Of a stretch of DNA of 64,000 bases, positions 23,806-36,960 are shown one piece after another. Numbering within the stretch: the stretch's first letter is position 1; each line of letters opens with the position of its first letter. Under the pieces are notes generated by a model, which made no database searches, was not told where the DNA came from, and saw only the letters and a program-made list of their open reading frames with translations. Source of the DNA: Megaleporinus macrocephalus (taxonomy: Eukaryota; Chordata; Actinopteri; Characiformes; Anostomidae); assembly GCA_021613375.1 (NCBI GenBank), contig CM038706.1, positions 27,717,866 through 27,781,865 of the forward strand, written 5' to 3'. Made by a program: the position numbers and the translations under genes.

Positions 23806-26800
23806 GCATACCTGGCTGTACAATACATATAGTTTTTAATCAATATTGATTGATTACCGAACTTATTGATCTTTATCATATTGATATCAGAATATGCAAA
23901 TAAGCCCTTCACATTGTTTTTGTTTTGCTTTGTACTGGTGACATTCCGACGAACATCCTCACAGCTTCAGTGTGATCATTGTTTGTGGGTGTCTTGATGT
24001 ATTGAGGTATTCATGTAAACCGGTTATCAGTTCAATGATATCAGTACTGATCGAGTTTATTTAGTTTAATATGCTGCATGTTATCACCACAATATGCAGC
24101 AACATATTCACTAACCAATTTTGTCCTAAGTCTGATTTTGTTAAAGCCAAACAACAATACAGTAAACAACTTTGGAAATTGTGTTGTTTATCCATCGGCA
24201 TCTGAACATTCTTGTGAAACTCGAAGTCTTGTGTTTTGAAACACATGTGGGCACTTGAAGAAGCTTCTTCTGCGTAAAAAGGTTGCCTAAGATTTCCATT
24301 ACTGACTTGCATCACAAACCACACAAATTATGATCTCAGAAACAGTCTAGCTCTCATATGTGATGAGCATGAGTATCTCCAGACCCTTTGCTAACTTGTT
24401 TACGGTGTTCAGAGGTTGAGTAACACGCCCCCTCTTCCACGGAACAACAACATGCTGTTTGTATCAAAGCGGGAAAAAAACGAAGAGCTGTCTTTGACCC
24501 CCACCTAGTGGTTCGAAGCATTTAGGCTCCTCTGTTTGGCCGAATTGTATTCAGGTGTTGGCCTTGAAGCAGTTAGGGCTTTTTTTTCCCTTTTTTTTGC
24601 TTTAATGATTATGGTCAGACAGAGAGAGATAGAGCAGACACCACATTAATCTCTCTTCAGTATGTCAGTATATTCAATAAACCATACACTTATGGGTATA
24701 TGGCACTAATACCCTTTTTATTATGTAATTATAGATTTTTTTTAGTATTACTAGAAGCATCTTCTCTGAATAATAACGTTATTTTCCCACCTCTTTCTCG
24801 CGCAGTATCTCTGCTTAAACGGGTATCTATTGATCTAAAGAACCGAGAAGCACATTAAGAATGAAGAGCTGACAAGAAAACAGACTTAAACGTGAAGACA
24901 GAAAAGAAAATTATGTTTATTCCTGCACTGAAGATAAATGACCCCTGACCATAATGCGGGAGGTTAAACTACAGTCAGCTCGGTCCACTGTACATCCGAA
25001 GAGGCCTAGTGTTTTCCTGCTACTTCATTCACATCATAAAAGTAAGGGGCCCAAGCTTTACTGCCCCCTTAACCACCGTTACAGCGGCCTCCCACCAGCG
25101 TCTGAGCGCCCTCCAGACCGTTCCTCACATCAGTCATAAAGCACGAGCATCAAACGGTGATGAAGAGACTCTACTGCTATAAAGCCTTTATCTCATCTGG
25201 TCCAGAAGAGAGTGGGCACAGAATACATCGTGCTTGTTTTCCAGTAACTTTGACCCCTTAAAGCAGCTTTATTGTTCAGCTGATTGTCTTAAGACGTAAC
25301 CTACTAAAATTATTTGGCAACATGTCGAACATGTAACAACATACAGATGTTCATTCACCTAGTTAGCAAGAAGGCATACTGTGTTATCATTTTCTATGCA
25401 TTAATTCATGTCTGCAACCCCCTTTACATCATATCCACCCTCAGATTTTTAGTTTTGGAACCAAGACTGAGTTTATAGTGGTGTAGCAGTTACTGGTATC
25501 AACTGTTGTTTTCATAATGCGCTGGCTACAAACACGCACAAATTTGTAAGCTCCTGATGGTGTGGGTTTATTCAGTCAATAGTCATCTTAGCAACACATG
25601 CATGTAGTTATTTCCCATCATACAAGACCAGACTCTACATCTACTTGAACGGGAGGGACCTATAAACCTGAAACTGATTGCAAGGCTAAACACATTTGTA
25701 GTTGTTTGTAAAACCAGGCAGCCAATCAACATAATTAGTGTATTGCGTTTGGGTTAAATAGCATAACAAAAGCCTAAAATAGCATAACAGGATGTTTTGA
25801 CTATGCTGGATACACTTATCTCTCCAGAAAGTGTGGCTTTTTTCCACTCACACTGTTACTAACAAGCTGATCCTTTTTAATTAAGAGTATCACTTTTTGT
25901 AATACAGGCACCATGCTGAGCATACTATACAGGCCTGGATCATTATGTTATTGCCCCCTGGGCACAAATATTTGGTGGGGCCCTGACCTGCTACCTTTTT
26001 TTGGGTGTTTAGGGCATTTTTGTATGATATAACAACAAATCACACATCTACAGCTCCAATGACAAAGTGCATTCAAAGAAACATTGATTGTTAAATAAAC
26101 TGATTTAATGGAGGAGATGTAGAGATGAACTATTATTGGCCATAACCCAATAACAAATTTAAAATTAGTTATTTTCTCACCACAGTCAAAACAGTTGTAT
26201 AGTTTTGTATAGCTAGATATGTGTGAGTCAGTCATTAAACTACAAGACAGCTGATTGAGTGCTTTACATTTACAACATGTAGGAAAACATTTTCAGCATT
26301 TGTTGAATAAGTTGTGTTACAGTATCTAACAAAAGTTAAACTAAACTACACAAATGGCTGGTGCATTTTTTCCTTAGTTAATTATTCGAGAACATATTAT
26401 TTGGTGTCAGGAAGACATAGGAATAAACGTGGAGCTACCACTAACACGGAACAAGCCCACATCAACGAGCCTAAATGCCTTGCTGGTATCTAAAGCTAAC
26501 ACTAGGTGCGCACAGATGCCAAACATGCACTGTGCTTGCCAATCTGCCACTCAGCGCTGCACTGTAATACCAAGCAACTGTTCAGGGATAATGGTGATAG
26601 TAAGAAGGCTGGTCAGCTGCTCTCTTCGTGCCAAGCTGTCTCACGCCACTGAGGGAATCACAGAGCGGATCTGATGCCGCTCACACACCTCCCAAAAGGC
26701 CACAGCACATACCCGTCTCGCTCTAGCCTGTGCGTGTGTGCATGGACACTTCTTAAAACCCTAATTTGTCATTTGGGACAAATCCGGCCTTTGTGGGCTT

Positions 26801-27689
26801 CTCTTTAGAGGCAGGAACATTCCTGGGGAAAATATATGTCCGAACAGCTGCGCTCCTGTCCTCTTAAGGCTTCTGAATAAACCACTGTCTCGGAAATTAT
26901 GAACAGCAACAAATCCATTACACACCACCTCTGTGTAAGCATATAGGCACTGAAAAAGGAGCCAGTGAAGGGGCTTTGGCAGGCTCAGCAGCTACCAGAG
27001 CTTTCTAACAAGTGCTTGGTGGACGTTCTCATGTCCAGAAAGTTGCATTCTGATCGAATTTGAGGCCTACCTGCTGCTGAAATCAAGCTCAGGTGGTGTG
27101 AAATGTATAGTTTGGTAAAAAGAAAAATTACCCCCTATTTTCTCTTTTGAGTAAATGTAGTTAAATTAGACATGTTTAGTGTTTTGCTTCTAGTTTTTGC
27201 TGGAGCTATCATGCTAATGTCATTAACAAATAAGGTTATTTTTATTTATTATTATTTATTAGTGTAAACCGCTTGCCTAAATTGTCATAGACTTGTCTCG
27301 GACTACATCTAGTTTAGTGATCTCAAACAGACTTGGTTATGACATTTCTCATGTATTCATTTCCCTATTAGCCATTGGGCATTTCCACACCCAGACACGC
27401 CCGCAGACCCCCAAATCAAATGACAGTCACAGAACTTGTAAACCTGAAATGTAATTCTTTTCGAAAGTTGTGACAGTGCAGAGTCCTTCATAAGCTCCAC
27501 TATATCTGCATAGAATTAGAAATAGAATTTAGCTAAATGCCGATAAGTAGTAATAATACCATCAAATAATATTATTTAGGTAGTGACGTTAAGACTCCAG
27601 TTGATAATGTAAGCTACAATTTTTAAACGAATTTTTAAAAAAAACAAAAGTTTGATGGCACTGGGCTGTAATGGTAGATAGCAAGTTAA
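23806..27689. other. Unique-looking sequence, no gene seen
   Basis: Nothing with splice-bounded coding potential. A GC-richer patch at 26640-26900 is repeat-poor. The phrase around 25920-26000 (CAGGCCTGGATC, GCCCCCTGGGCAC) may be repeat-derived but I cannot name it. Confidence 0.45.
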
Positions 27690-28010
27690 TTTAACTAGCT
27701 TTAGTGTTCATTTCCAAAATCCAAACTGGATCTCATTGTTATAGATTATAGGTTTTATAGGATATTTCCCACATGTAGATGAAGCCATCTTAACGTCACG
27801 GTTGTTATCTGTTTTTATGTGCTGCCCAGCTAAACAAAGAAAGCTAGCCTTTGCCAGCTAACTCCACCTTAAATAGCTAATTATCAGCTCCCTGTTTGAC
27901 TGACCAGCCTGACAACTGAAACTTAAAGATGTGGTTTAATAGCAAAACACATCCTATAAAAGCCACAATCTGTATCAAGAGTATCTGCACAGGGCCTGTT
28001 TGGCCTCTGC
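27690..28010. mobile_element. Diverged palindromic MITE, relative of 14272-14472
   Basis: The left arm has TTATAGATTATAGGTTTTAT and AGGATATTTCCC; the right arm, reverse complemented, has TTGATACAGATTGTGGCTTT and TATAGGATGTGTTTTGC. The pattern parallels the 14.3-kb palindrome (CTTGATATAAGCTATAGGTT and GGGTGTTTCTTGC). The middle is longer, so it is older or carries an insertion. Confidence 0.55.
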
Positions 28011-28655
28011 CACTGCATGCTAACATTAGCTAGTTAACATTAGAGACCACTGGCATCAAATCATCTTATTACCTGTATCCATTTCTTCTTCTCCTTCTCA
28101 TTATCTGTAAAGGGTTACAATAAGTGTTTCTTTGCACTATCAATTTAAACAACAAGAGCCACTGCAGTACACGCTTGAGCTCAGATGTGAAGGTCGATAC
28201 AGCCCAGCTTAATTCGTATTCATTCTATAACAGTTTAGCATCTCCCACTTATATTAAAGTTCTAACAACTCTAAATGCCTTACTCAATGGGGTAGGGCAG
28301 CCAATCAGAACAGAGATCATCATCTTAGATCAGTGTTAAAAGTTCAGTAACAAAAACAGCCTGTTTGAAAGGATAAGAAGAGATGATTACATTTGATACA
28401 TAAAAGTTAACATTAGGATAATAACCTTAAACAACATAAAAATACAGAAAATGTAGGATATGGGCCCTTTAACATATTACACCAAACCTGAAGATCCTGA
28501 AGTCTATCCTGTAATGTTCTAATTATTGGATATGTTACTTCTTTGTAGTCCTAATGCCTACCTAATGGTGCTGGTGCTGCTGTAATGTGATGCTTAGTTA
28601 TAATAGAGTGATGGTGAACAACAGTGCGAATGTTTCTGTTCTCCTCACAGTATGC

Positions 28656-28789
28656 ATGCACATGAAGCTATCTAACTATATATGCCATGTTTGCACATAA
28701 AGTATCTCATAATGAAGCATATATGCACATGAAGCTATCTAACTATATATGCCATGTTTGCACATAAAGTATCTCATAATGTAGCAAGG
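28656..28789 (+). repeat. Two-copy tandem duplication, period 67 bp
   Basis: The block starting ATGCACATGAAGCTATC and ending ATCTCATAATG occurs at 28656-28714 and again at 28723-28781, identical over 59 bases, which indicates a recent duplication. Confidence 0.93.
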
Positions 28790-29134
28790 CTGAACGTCCT
28801 CAAACAGCCGTGGGTGCACATTAGAGCACATATGAGCTGTACATTCAAAAACATGAGTGAGGGAACTGTACAAACACAGCAACTGAATTTAGAGAGACAG
28901 TGAAGTATTGGAATTTTATAATAAAGTATGAAACAAAGAATTGCTGAGGAAATTGCTGCCAGTAAATTACTGTAATTTTACACTGACATTTTTTACAATG
29001 AAGCTCTGTGAGCCAACCGGGGTCACCGCAGTGAGACTGATCAATGCACTAACTGAGAGGACGAAGTAGCAACAGCGTGCTTTCAGCATGCTGTAATTTC
29101 CTTCTAATGCAAGAACCCCAGAGAAGGAGATGGA

Positions 29135-29136
29135 GG

Positions 29137-29169
<33 letters not shown>

Positions 29170-29170
29170 T
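29135..29170 (+). repeat. (GA)n microsatellite
   Basis: A nearly pure GA run after GGAGGGAGAGAAA. Confidence 0.93.
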
Positions 29171-29189
29171 GCATGGGGAAATCCTCTCA

Positions 29190-29720
29190 GTCCTCCCCGC
29201 CTGAGTCTGACTTTCAAAAGTGCAATGTGTCCCGCGCAGGCTGCCGAGGGTAAATAAAAGTCTCTTATCTTGATGAATCTAGCCATCGGCGCGGAGCAAG
29301 GTGAATGGAAGGTGGCACAAATGAGGGGGAAGAATGTGGGGAGCGGTAGTGTAAACAGCTCCAGGGCCGATGGCGGCTCCATCACTCATGGCGGGACCCC
29401 CTCCTTACCACCACCACTCCACACACCCCCCCCAGGATTCATCCTCCTACCACATTTATTTAGATCCGACGCCAACACCAGTGAGGTCATGGGTGGTCAT
29501 TCGGCAGAGAGAGAAGCAGCCTCCGTTCCTTAGGGTTCAGAATCAACCTAAAAATCTCGATTTCCATTCTTTCTCTCACACTCTCTTTACAAAATCAGTC
29601 AGGGCCTGTTCCCGGGATTCACGACTGAAACAGGCGCACCGTTTCATTTTAGCAATCTTTTCTTTACCCAGAATGAGGTTTTACTCTTTAGGTTCACCCT
29701 GCAGCTAATATGTGACCACA
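29190..29720. other. GC-richer repeat-poor island
   Basis: Contains a C-rich run at about 29422-29434 and overlapping plus-strand frames of 87 and 112 codons without splice or family support. May be regulatory or simply unique DNA. Confidence 0.3.
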
Positions 29721-30049
29721 CAGCAAAAAAATACATCTCATATCAAGTCTGATAAATCATTTATGTCTGATAAGAATTTTTGTCTTACAAAACACTGTGT
29801 AAAATTATTTAGTTTGTGTTAAGAACAATCAACCTAATCATCCTCACTTAGAAATGTTAAGTAATTTAAGGCTCAATTTAAGCACAACATTCAAGAATTA
29901 GGCTACTCTTGCATTGTCTTACCTCAGGATGTAGTAATCGTGTAGTACCAGGTTTGTGTGGATAGTCTTGGACACCAAATTTGTCTACTATAAATATACA
30001 CCCATCGCTCACTTCCATACGCTGATTTCACACTTAGTGTGTTTTGCTA

Positions 30050-30410
30050 GTGTATGTTGTGCTAGTACGAGTCAATCAGACATACCAGTGCTGCTGAGGT
30101 TTTTTTTTTTTAAAACACCTCAGTGTCACTGCTGGACTGAGAACAGTCCACCAACCTAAACTATCCAGCCCACAGCATCCTGTGGGCAGCTTCCTGTGGC
30201 TACTGATGAAAGACAGATAGAGGATGACCAACACCAACTTTGCAGCTATAAATGAGTTGTCACCACCACTACATCAGTGAATGAGAATGTGCTGAGAATG
30301 ATTCACCACCCAAATAGTGCCTGCTTTGTGGTGGTCCAGTGGGGGTCCTGGCCATTGAAGAACAGGCTGTGTGTACTAACAAAGTATGCAGAGAAGCAGA
30401 CCAATAAAAA
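30050..30410 (+). repeat. Dispersed fish repeat, CACCTCAGTGTCACTGCTGG type
   Basis: ACACCTCAGTGTCACTGCTG, GACTGAGAACAGTCCACCAA, CTGATGAAAGACAGATAGAG, GATTCACCACCCAAATAGTG, GTGGGGGTCCTGGCCATTGA and ACAAAGTATGCAGAGAAGCA form a string I recognise from an interspersed element of catfish and characin-like fishes. 51691-52170 carries a related copy in the opposite direction. Confidence 0.65.
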
Positions 30411-33400
30411 AACAACAGCACAAATAAAGTGTGGCTGAGCATGTTATAACATTAACTTTTTCAAAACCCATAAAGTTAACTATGTTCTTTTGTAATTCCA
30501 GTTTTCAGGCAGAGAAGGATTGCAGGGATTACTACGCATCTACTAGGATCCTTGTTCCAAAATAGGAAACCATTAAGTGAGTCTTTAAAGTCATTACAGT
30601 CATTCATTTCTCACAGCCACAGGTTACAGCCACCAGAACACTTTCGCAGATCTTGGCTGTGTGCAGAAACGTCTTGAACTCTAATTGGACTGCGAGTGCA
30701 TATTGTTCCTCTTGGCGGCGTACACTGTGGCTTATTGAGACCACAAGCAGAATAAAGCTTTTCCCCATACCTCCCTGCTGACCGCCCCCCTCCCCCAGCC
30801 TAATTTCCCTGTACACATGTCCACTATCACTGACTCCATTATTAGCACTGGTCTTTCCACACTGACCCTGAGCCAGAATACCATTAGTCCCATGATGGGT
30901 CCTGCTTTGGCAGCACTTGTGAATGTATCATAAAACCAGTGAGAGGAAAAGCGAGAAAAGACATTATAACTCTTGTCTTCATGCTATGCTTCTGAAGATG
31001 CAATACTAAAATAAAAGACTAATTAAAACCAACTTTACATGCTGAAACTTTTGCACAACTTTGCTTATTGGGAATCTGAATGAAACATAATTGCCCTTGA
31101 GTTGGATTATGTAACACGTCCTACAGCAGTTGTAAGCATGTCAACTTCGGAAACAAGTACAGCAACAATTAAAATCACAATAGCACAACGGAATCACGTG
31201 CATGACATAGTTTCAAACAGAAACACAAGAAAAGATGGCTTATTCTGTGGATGTATAAATGTAGAAAAAATTTAAAGTAATAACTCCTGTAAAAAAACAT
31301 GGTAGATGATAGAAATTCAGAAAATTAAACCTTACAGAAACTGAAGAATATGAGCTGTTCAGTATTGAATGTGTTGTGTGCAACTTTATTTTTGAACTTC
31401 TTTGCCTTTTTTTAGTTTAAAATAGGAGCTACATAGCTAGCTTTGCTAACAAACACAAGAACTTAATTGTCAACCAAATTATTCATGTAATAATTACTGT
31501 AGCTTCCAGTTACTGGCTTGCACAGCGTTGTGGACAAGTGGGAGGCGTGGCCACACATAGAGCCGCCTCGTAGAATGCCAGAAACAAAGTAAGAGAGAAT
31601 AATAATCTTGTACATTGTTGTGTCTGTTAGCTTAAAGCTGTTTATATATGTTGCCTTGGCATAACATTGCGCAACTCAGGCCTTTGGCTGGGCTTCGGCC
31701 CCCACCTGGGCAAGCACTCCACACTATACTCATAAGAGTCCTTGGGCTATACTCCTAACTCTACCTTTACCTACCTCTGTACAAAAACAGATCAAAAACC
31801 TGTCAGATGCTGTAAATGGGAGTGTTATATGCTTTTGGCTATTGATGACTGGCCTGCTATGACTGCACTGCTGCTTTATTCAGTGGAGCATTTGTTAAAA
31901 AGTGCAGTGTTTCCTGCATCTCTTTCCTTGCCGGGCCATCACAATACATCCCCAAATCCTCATTAAGGTCATGCAAATGTGCCAATGTGGTTAACGACAT
32001 AGCATGACATACTGTGAGCTAAAAAAAAAATCATTAAAAAATCTATATTCTATATGTATGATGATCATAGTCACAAATACTGATGCTAGATCAGAACCCT
32101 GACTCCTGAGATGGTTTGTGAATACAGACCCTGTTGTCTGAAGTGGCCGCCTGCAGTCCTGAACCAGGTTCACCTGAACTTCCGTAACAAAGACCTGCAT
32201 GTGTTTTAAGCAGGAAGAAAGAAATTTTAGTGAAGCTGTTTCACGGAAACGATTCGGGCTACTTGGAAGCTTTCAAAGTTGTAGCATTTGTTAGCAACTA
32301 TAGCCTTGCTGCTCCCATTCTAGACTAATGAAGGAAAAGCTGAATTCAAAACATGTCTCTGTCAATCGACTACATCTGGGCTAAGTAGAAAACAGCTTAC
32401 AGTTTGGTTTCTCGCCCACCATTCCTTTAGAATGGTAGAATGCATGATGTTCATTGGTGGGTAGAAGCTTCCATTACTTGCAGCTACATTAGCCTCACAG
32501 TTCCAGTGCATTACTTAAGAAGCAATGCTCAGGTAGCCATGTTTGGGATGACAAAGTACATTTGAGGTTGAAGGAAAACTCAGGAATTATCCTGCCAAAC
32601 TCTTTCTTTATAAGTAGCGTCGCCTTATAAAACCTCTGATGTCGTTGGTTTGTTATTCACAAGTGTCCTATTGTCAGATATGCTTTATCTACCCTTGTCA
32701 CAATTACCTCATCTTACTCTACAGTAGTGCTGCACACTGACAACAAACTCTCCCAGCATAAAACACGCTGACTGACCTTCTCCTCCAACTTTTAAATTTC
32801 TTTTGTTCGGTCTCTCTCTCTGAAGGGCTTTAAGACAAATGCAATATCCCACATCACATCATTAGACAGGAGGCTGTTTAATTAAACCCCCAAGCAATGC
32901 CAACAATAGCCATTATGAATCTCTCCTCCACTACGCTTTTAATTAGTCCCTCAGACCCTCCAGTTTTCCGGGGCTCCTTCCACTTCTCAGCTGCCTTTCA
33001 AAGACTTTCCCAACACATTAAACTTCATTTACAGACAAAAACGCAGACAAGGGCCAAAACCAAACCGGAGAGGGAAATCTGAAAATACACACACACCATA
33101 CCACCCTCTGCTGGCCTGGCGATGATCTCCCCCAACTCAAGCCACACCAGACCATGGCTGCTTCCATGAAGCTGCTCCAAACAAAGACCAAAAAGGAAAA
33201 TACACATAAAGAAGAAAGAGAGTTAAGTTTCTTAACGTTTGACTTGTGATATGAAGGTGTTTGTTGAAGTTGGCCTTGCCCTGGATTTCTGTTCAGTGAG
33301 CTCATTTCAGACCCATAAGCACATATGCTCACAAAAAGGGCTTCAAGGGCTTCACCGGGCACGAAAGCATGTTTTTCCAATATGCACTAAGAGGATGGAG

Positions 33401-33779
33401 TTTTTGTCAGGCATACCGAAGGACATTTTTAAACAGCTTGTGGGGGAAAGACAGGAGGGGGAAAAAATATAAAAATAAAGGCGCTCCACTCAACAAATGT
33501 CAGCTCAACAACACAACTCTTTCCAGAGGAAATACTTTCCAGAGGAAACTGTTATGATTAGACTTGTATATTTCCTCGAAAGTCAGAATGAAACAAAAGT
33601 CCAGTCAAGGTCAAACCCGCAGAGCCCCTATGTGTGGAGAACAAAAAATTGGATTTACAGGGAGCTGGTCTACTTTCTGAGAGGTGTGCAGGTGGCTGTT
33701 CCACAAAACAAGAGTTCTCTTTGAAGTGGATGAACTAAAAAGGAACTGAAATGTTTTTGTTTATTTTTATTTGTACATA
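30411..33779. other. Mostly unique sequence with old repeat fragments
   Basis: No gene seen. Two probable fragments: a short inverted-repeat element at about 32055-32145 (CACAAATACTG, then GGTTTGTGAATACAGA) resembling 47131-47252, and a piece at about 32220-32440 (CATGTCTCTGTCAATCGACT, ACCATTCCTTTAG) resembling the TTAAAGGAAT element at 44070-44650. 32750-33100 is a repeat-poor island with TTTAATTAAA and TTTTAATTAG homeodomain-like sites. Confidence 0.4.
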
Positions 33780-33781
33780 AT

Positions 33782-34070
33782 GTCAGCTCAGTGGTTTAGT
33801 GGCTAGCACTGTCTTCTCACAGTAAGACGATCCAGGTTGGATCCCCAGTCCAGGCGGTTCTGTGTGGAGTGAGCATGTTCTCCCCGTGCTTGAGTGGGTT
33901 TCCTCCCACCATCCAAACACATGCATGTTAATTTGATCGGCCCCTCTAAATTAATGGACTGGCGAACTGTCCATGGTGTACCCTGCCTTCACCAAATGAC
34001 GCTGGGATTGGCTCCAGTCCCCCGTGACCCCGACTAGCAGGATAAAGCAGCAGATGATGGATGGATGAAT
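33782..34070 (+). repeat. SINE-like dispersed teleost repeat with ATGGATGG tail
   Basis: CAGTGGTTTAGTGGCTAGCA followed by TGTCTTCTCACAG, CCAGGTTGGATCCCCAG (like a tRNA B box), TGTGTGGAGTGAGCATGTTC, TCCCCGTGCTTGAGTGGG, TTTCCTCCCACC, GGATTGGCTCCAGTCCCCCG and GATGGATGGATGA matches, in order, a repeat common in many teleosts. The A/B-box-like start suggests tRNA derivation, but I am unsure of the class. Confidence 0.75.
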
Positions 34071-35952
34071 CTTTTTTTAACTACTTTTTAAGAGAATCTT
34101 TTAGATTGGTTTGATGTGAACTACTTGAACTACTAGGGTCTAAAGTAACCGAGTGGCGCTGGTGAGAGAAACCAGACGTCTGATAAGTTTAAAGGTGCGG
34201 TTAGCGACTCTATAGAACTTAACAGAGAAACAAATATACCCCTCACCTCAGTACTCTTTCAGAAGCTTCGCTCCCCACATTTATGATCACAAATAGCCAA
34301 GCTGAATGACACTGAGCTGGCAAACTGACATAAAACCCTTTCCTAAAGTATGGACCATGATATAACATATTACTACCGTTGCTGCTGAGCTGCCAATGGG
34401 TTGCTTTCACAAACAGTGAACAGAACAATACAGCACTGATCTATTAGTGCTATAAACAGCAAAATCAAGTTAATGTTATTCACCTGTCCAGCAGAAACAG
34501 AGCAACATCCTCGTCCCTTTACACAACTTTCAACTCTCTATGAAACTTATGTTGGCTTCCTTTTCACCAGGTTCTTGTTAGAATTCTCCTGTTTCACCTT
34601 AAACGGTACCACAATTACAGCCAGGGATCCAAATGTAACTGCAGGACTATTAACAAAAATAGTAATAATAATTAAAGAGTAAAAATAATTTAATTCTAAC
34701 AAAAAGCTGGCAGACTCTGAAAAGCTCTCAAAGGTTTCCCCACCGTTAACACAGCTTTTCACCCTTATCTGATCTAAGAACTTCTTTCCTTGTCTTTGTT
34801 ATTCACAGCTCTCTCTTTTTTCGTTTCTCAACAATCCTGATAATACGTGAGGAAATCAGCACGTAGCCCCTTACTTTCCCATTGTCCTTTGCAGGAGTAT
34901 GAACCCCCTCTTAACCACTGGCTGGAGGAGTGTTGTGTAGTTTAGTACAAGCCACCTTGTTTCCCATTTACAGAGCAGGTCTGTGTACCAACTTGTTTTT
35001 TCAGTGCACACACACAACAGACAGCAAGCGGACCACAAGACGATATTCACTGAATTTGTGTTCCAAGTTAAAATTATTTACTGCACCTTTAATGCCTGAG
35101 ATGTTGCTTGGTGCCTGATTGACCTAAAGCCAAACCACTCTGAATGACTGAAGTACGAAGAAATAAAGAATATTCAAAAAAAAATATGCAAAAAATAATA
35201 TTCCAATAATTATCACAACACACATCTTAATACTAAAAAAATTATTAAAGAACCAGTACTGCTAGTAGTACAGTAGTACCATTAAAACCTCTGAGCATGC
35301 TGACCTTTATTTAATATTTGTCTGTACTGTGTTGCACTAAACTCAGTTAACAAAGCTAATTTAGCTCTTTGTTATGAAACATGCAGTGGTTCTGTATTCC
35401 ACGAGTCTAGACAATATCAACATGTTCAGAAAAGCATATTGTATTGAATTGTGGCACAATTTATCACGACAAGGATATACATTTTCATTTGCCCAGCCCT
35501 ATAAAGAAATTTAGAAAAAGTGGTGGAAATCCCCTTAAACTCAAAAATGAAGACAGTTGTGCAGTTGAAATGTACCAGCTCATATTGGGCTTGGGTTTAA
35601 GCTTTGAGCTGAATTATCTGGATAACTGAGAAATCTTCAATTATGAAATACAATTTTGTGTTATTTACACATGAAGTAAGAAAATAAATTTCCAGACTTG
35701 CTGATTAAGTAACAGTAAACAGTACTCTACATGTTGAGTTCAGATTCCCAAAAAATATCATGAAGATGTAGATTCAATCACAAAACCACAACCTGACAAT
35801 CTTCAGATATTACAGAAAACTGCTCAGAGGGGATAAAAGACAAAAAAGAAAATAAAAGTATAAACAGAACAGGCTTACGGCACAATGATGAGAGAAACCT
35901 CATCGATAATCGAAGACACACACATCATGTGCATGTGTATAAAGTTTTTGGC
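34071..35952. other. Unique-looking sequence downstream of c1d
   Basis: Includes the probable c1d 3' UTR (35952 back to about 35300). No other gene seen. Confidence 0.4.
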
Positions 35953-36132
35953 TCAGTTGAGTTTCCTCTGCTTGGCTTTGTGTGGCCGCTCTGTGCTGTC
36001 TTTGGCTTTGCTGTCCTCTGCTTCCCACAGTGCGTTCCGGACGAAGCGGGATGCTGCGCCTTTGTCTAGACGCGCTGCCTTTTTCTTATCCGTGATCTCC
36101 TTCACCCGGTTCATGTAGGTTCGGATCCTCTC
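35953..36132 (-). CDS. c1d: c1d terminal coding exon 4
   Basis: Starts after acceptor TTTCACAG with [18 protein letters not shown] and ends with the basic tail KAKQRKLN and TGA at 35955-35953. Intron 3 (36133-37385) is the longest intron and carries a poly(A) run of about 39 bases. Confidence 0.94.
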   Translation of the reverse strand, partial: ERIRTYMNRVKEITDKKKAARLDKGAASRFVRNALWEAEDSKAKDSTERPHKAKQRKLN

Positions 36133-36915
36133 CTGTGAAATGTAAAGAATTAATTGAGAACGTTATGAATAAGTGAAGCTCAATACTGAAAACTCATAAC
36201 TTTCTAACCTGCATCTTCTCCTGACTGCATCTTTAAAATATCTTACACTTTCTTCTGTTTTATTTCTTTCTCTATAAGGTCCATTTACTGTGTTTTTATG
36301 TACAAATACAGTTAACTGATTTTTACATGACTATTTTATCAACCTGCAGGACTGCTGCAGTGCTGAACAAGATCCCTTCGTCACAAGGCTCTGCAATTCA
36401 TTGTTCAAATGCTGGATGGAAATACAGACCTATTGATTTTTGACTCTGGAACTAAAACAAAATAACTAAGACAACTAACAGTCCAGCTCCACAGTCAGAC
36501 ATTATATACTATTACTCAAAACAATGATCAGTCCCTTTATAACTGATTATAAGCTCTGTTCTGATTGGCCACCAGCCAGTATCCTTCATTTATGGCCGTG
36601 TGTACAGAAACCCCAAATGTTACTGATTCTTCCTACTGCTTCTTACTTCCATGACCTGGAAACCGATTTCATATCACCCTCTTACCGGGTGTCCGAATAC
36701 TGGAGGAGGTATTTGAAGCTGCATTAAACACCTGCCAAAGAATTAAGTGGAAGATTCACCAACATATGCTACTCAGGAATACAGGTTCTAACACTAGATC
36801 ACAGCAGACACGCCCAAAGCCACATGGAGAACACAGAGCACAGCATTTCCACTCTACTTTAAATTCTGCATTTTTTATTCTGGGTTTATTACATTTTTAG
36901 TGTGTTGAGGGCTGG

Positions 36916-36960
<45 letters not shown>

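Noticed and set aside
23553..23912. Phe/His/Thr-rich minus-strand frame of 119 codons
   Set aside because: Produced by the degenerate GTGATCACATG-A-run array.
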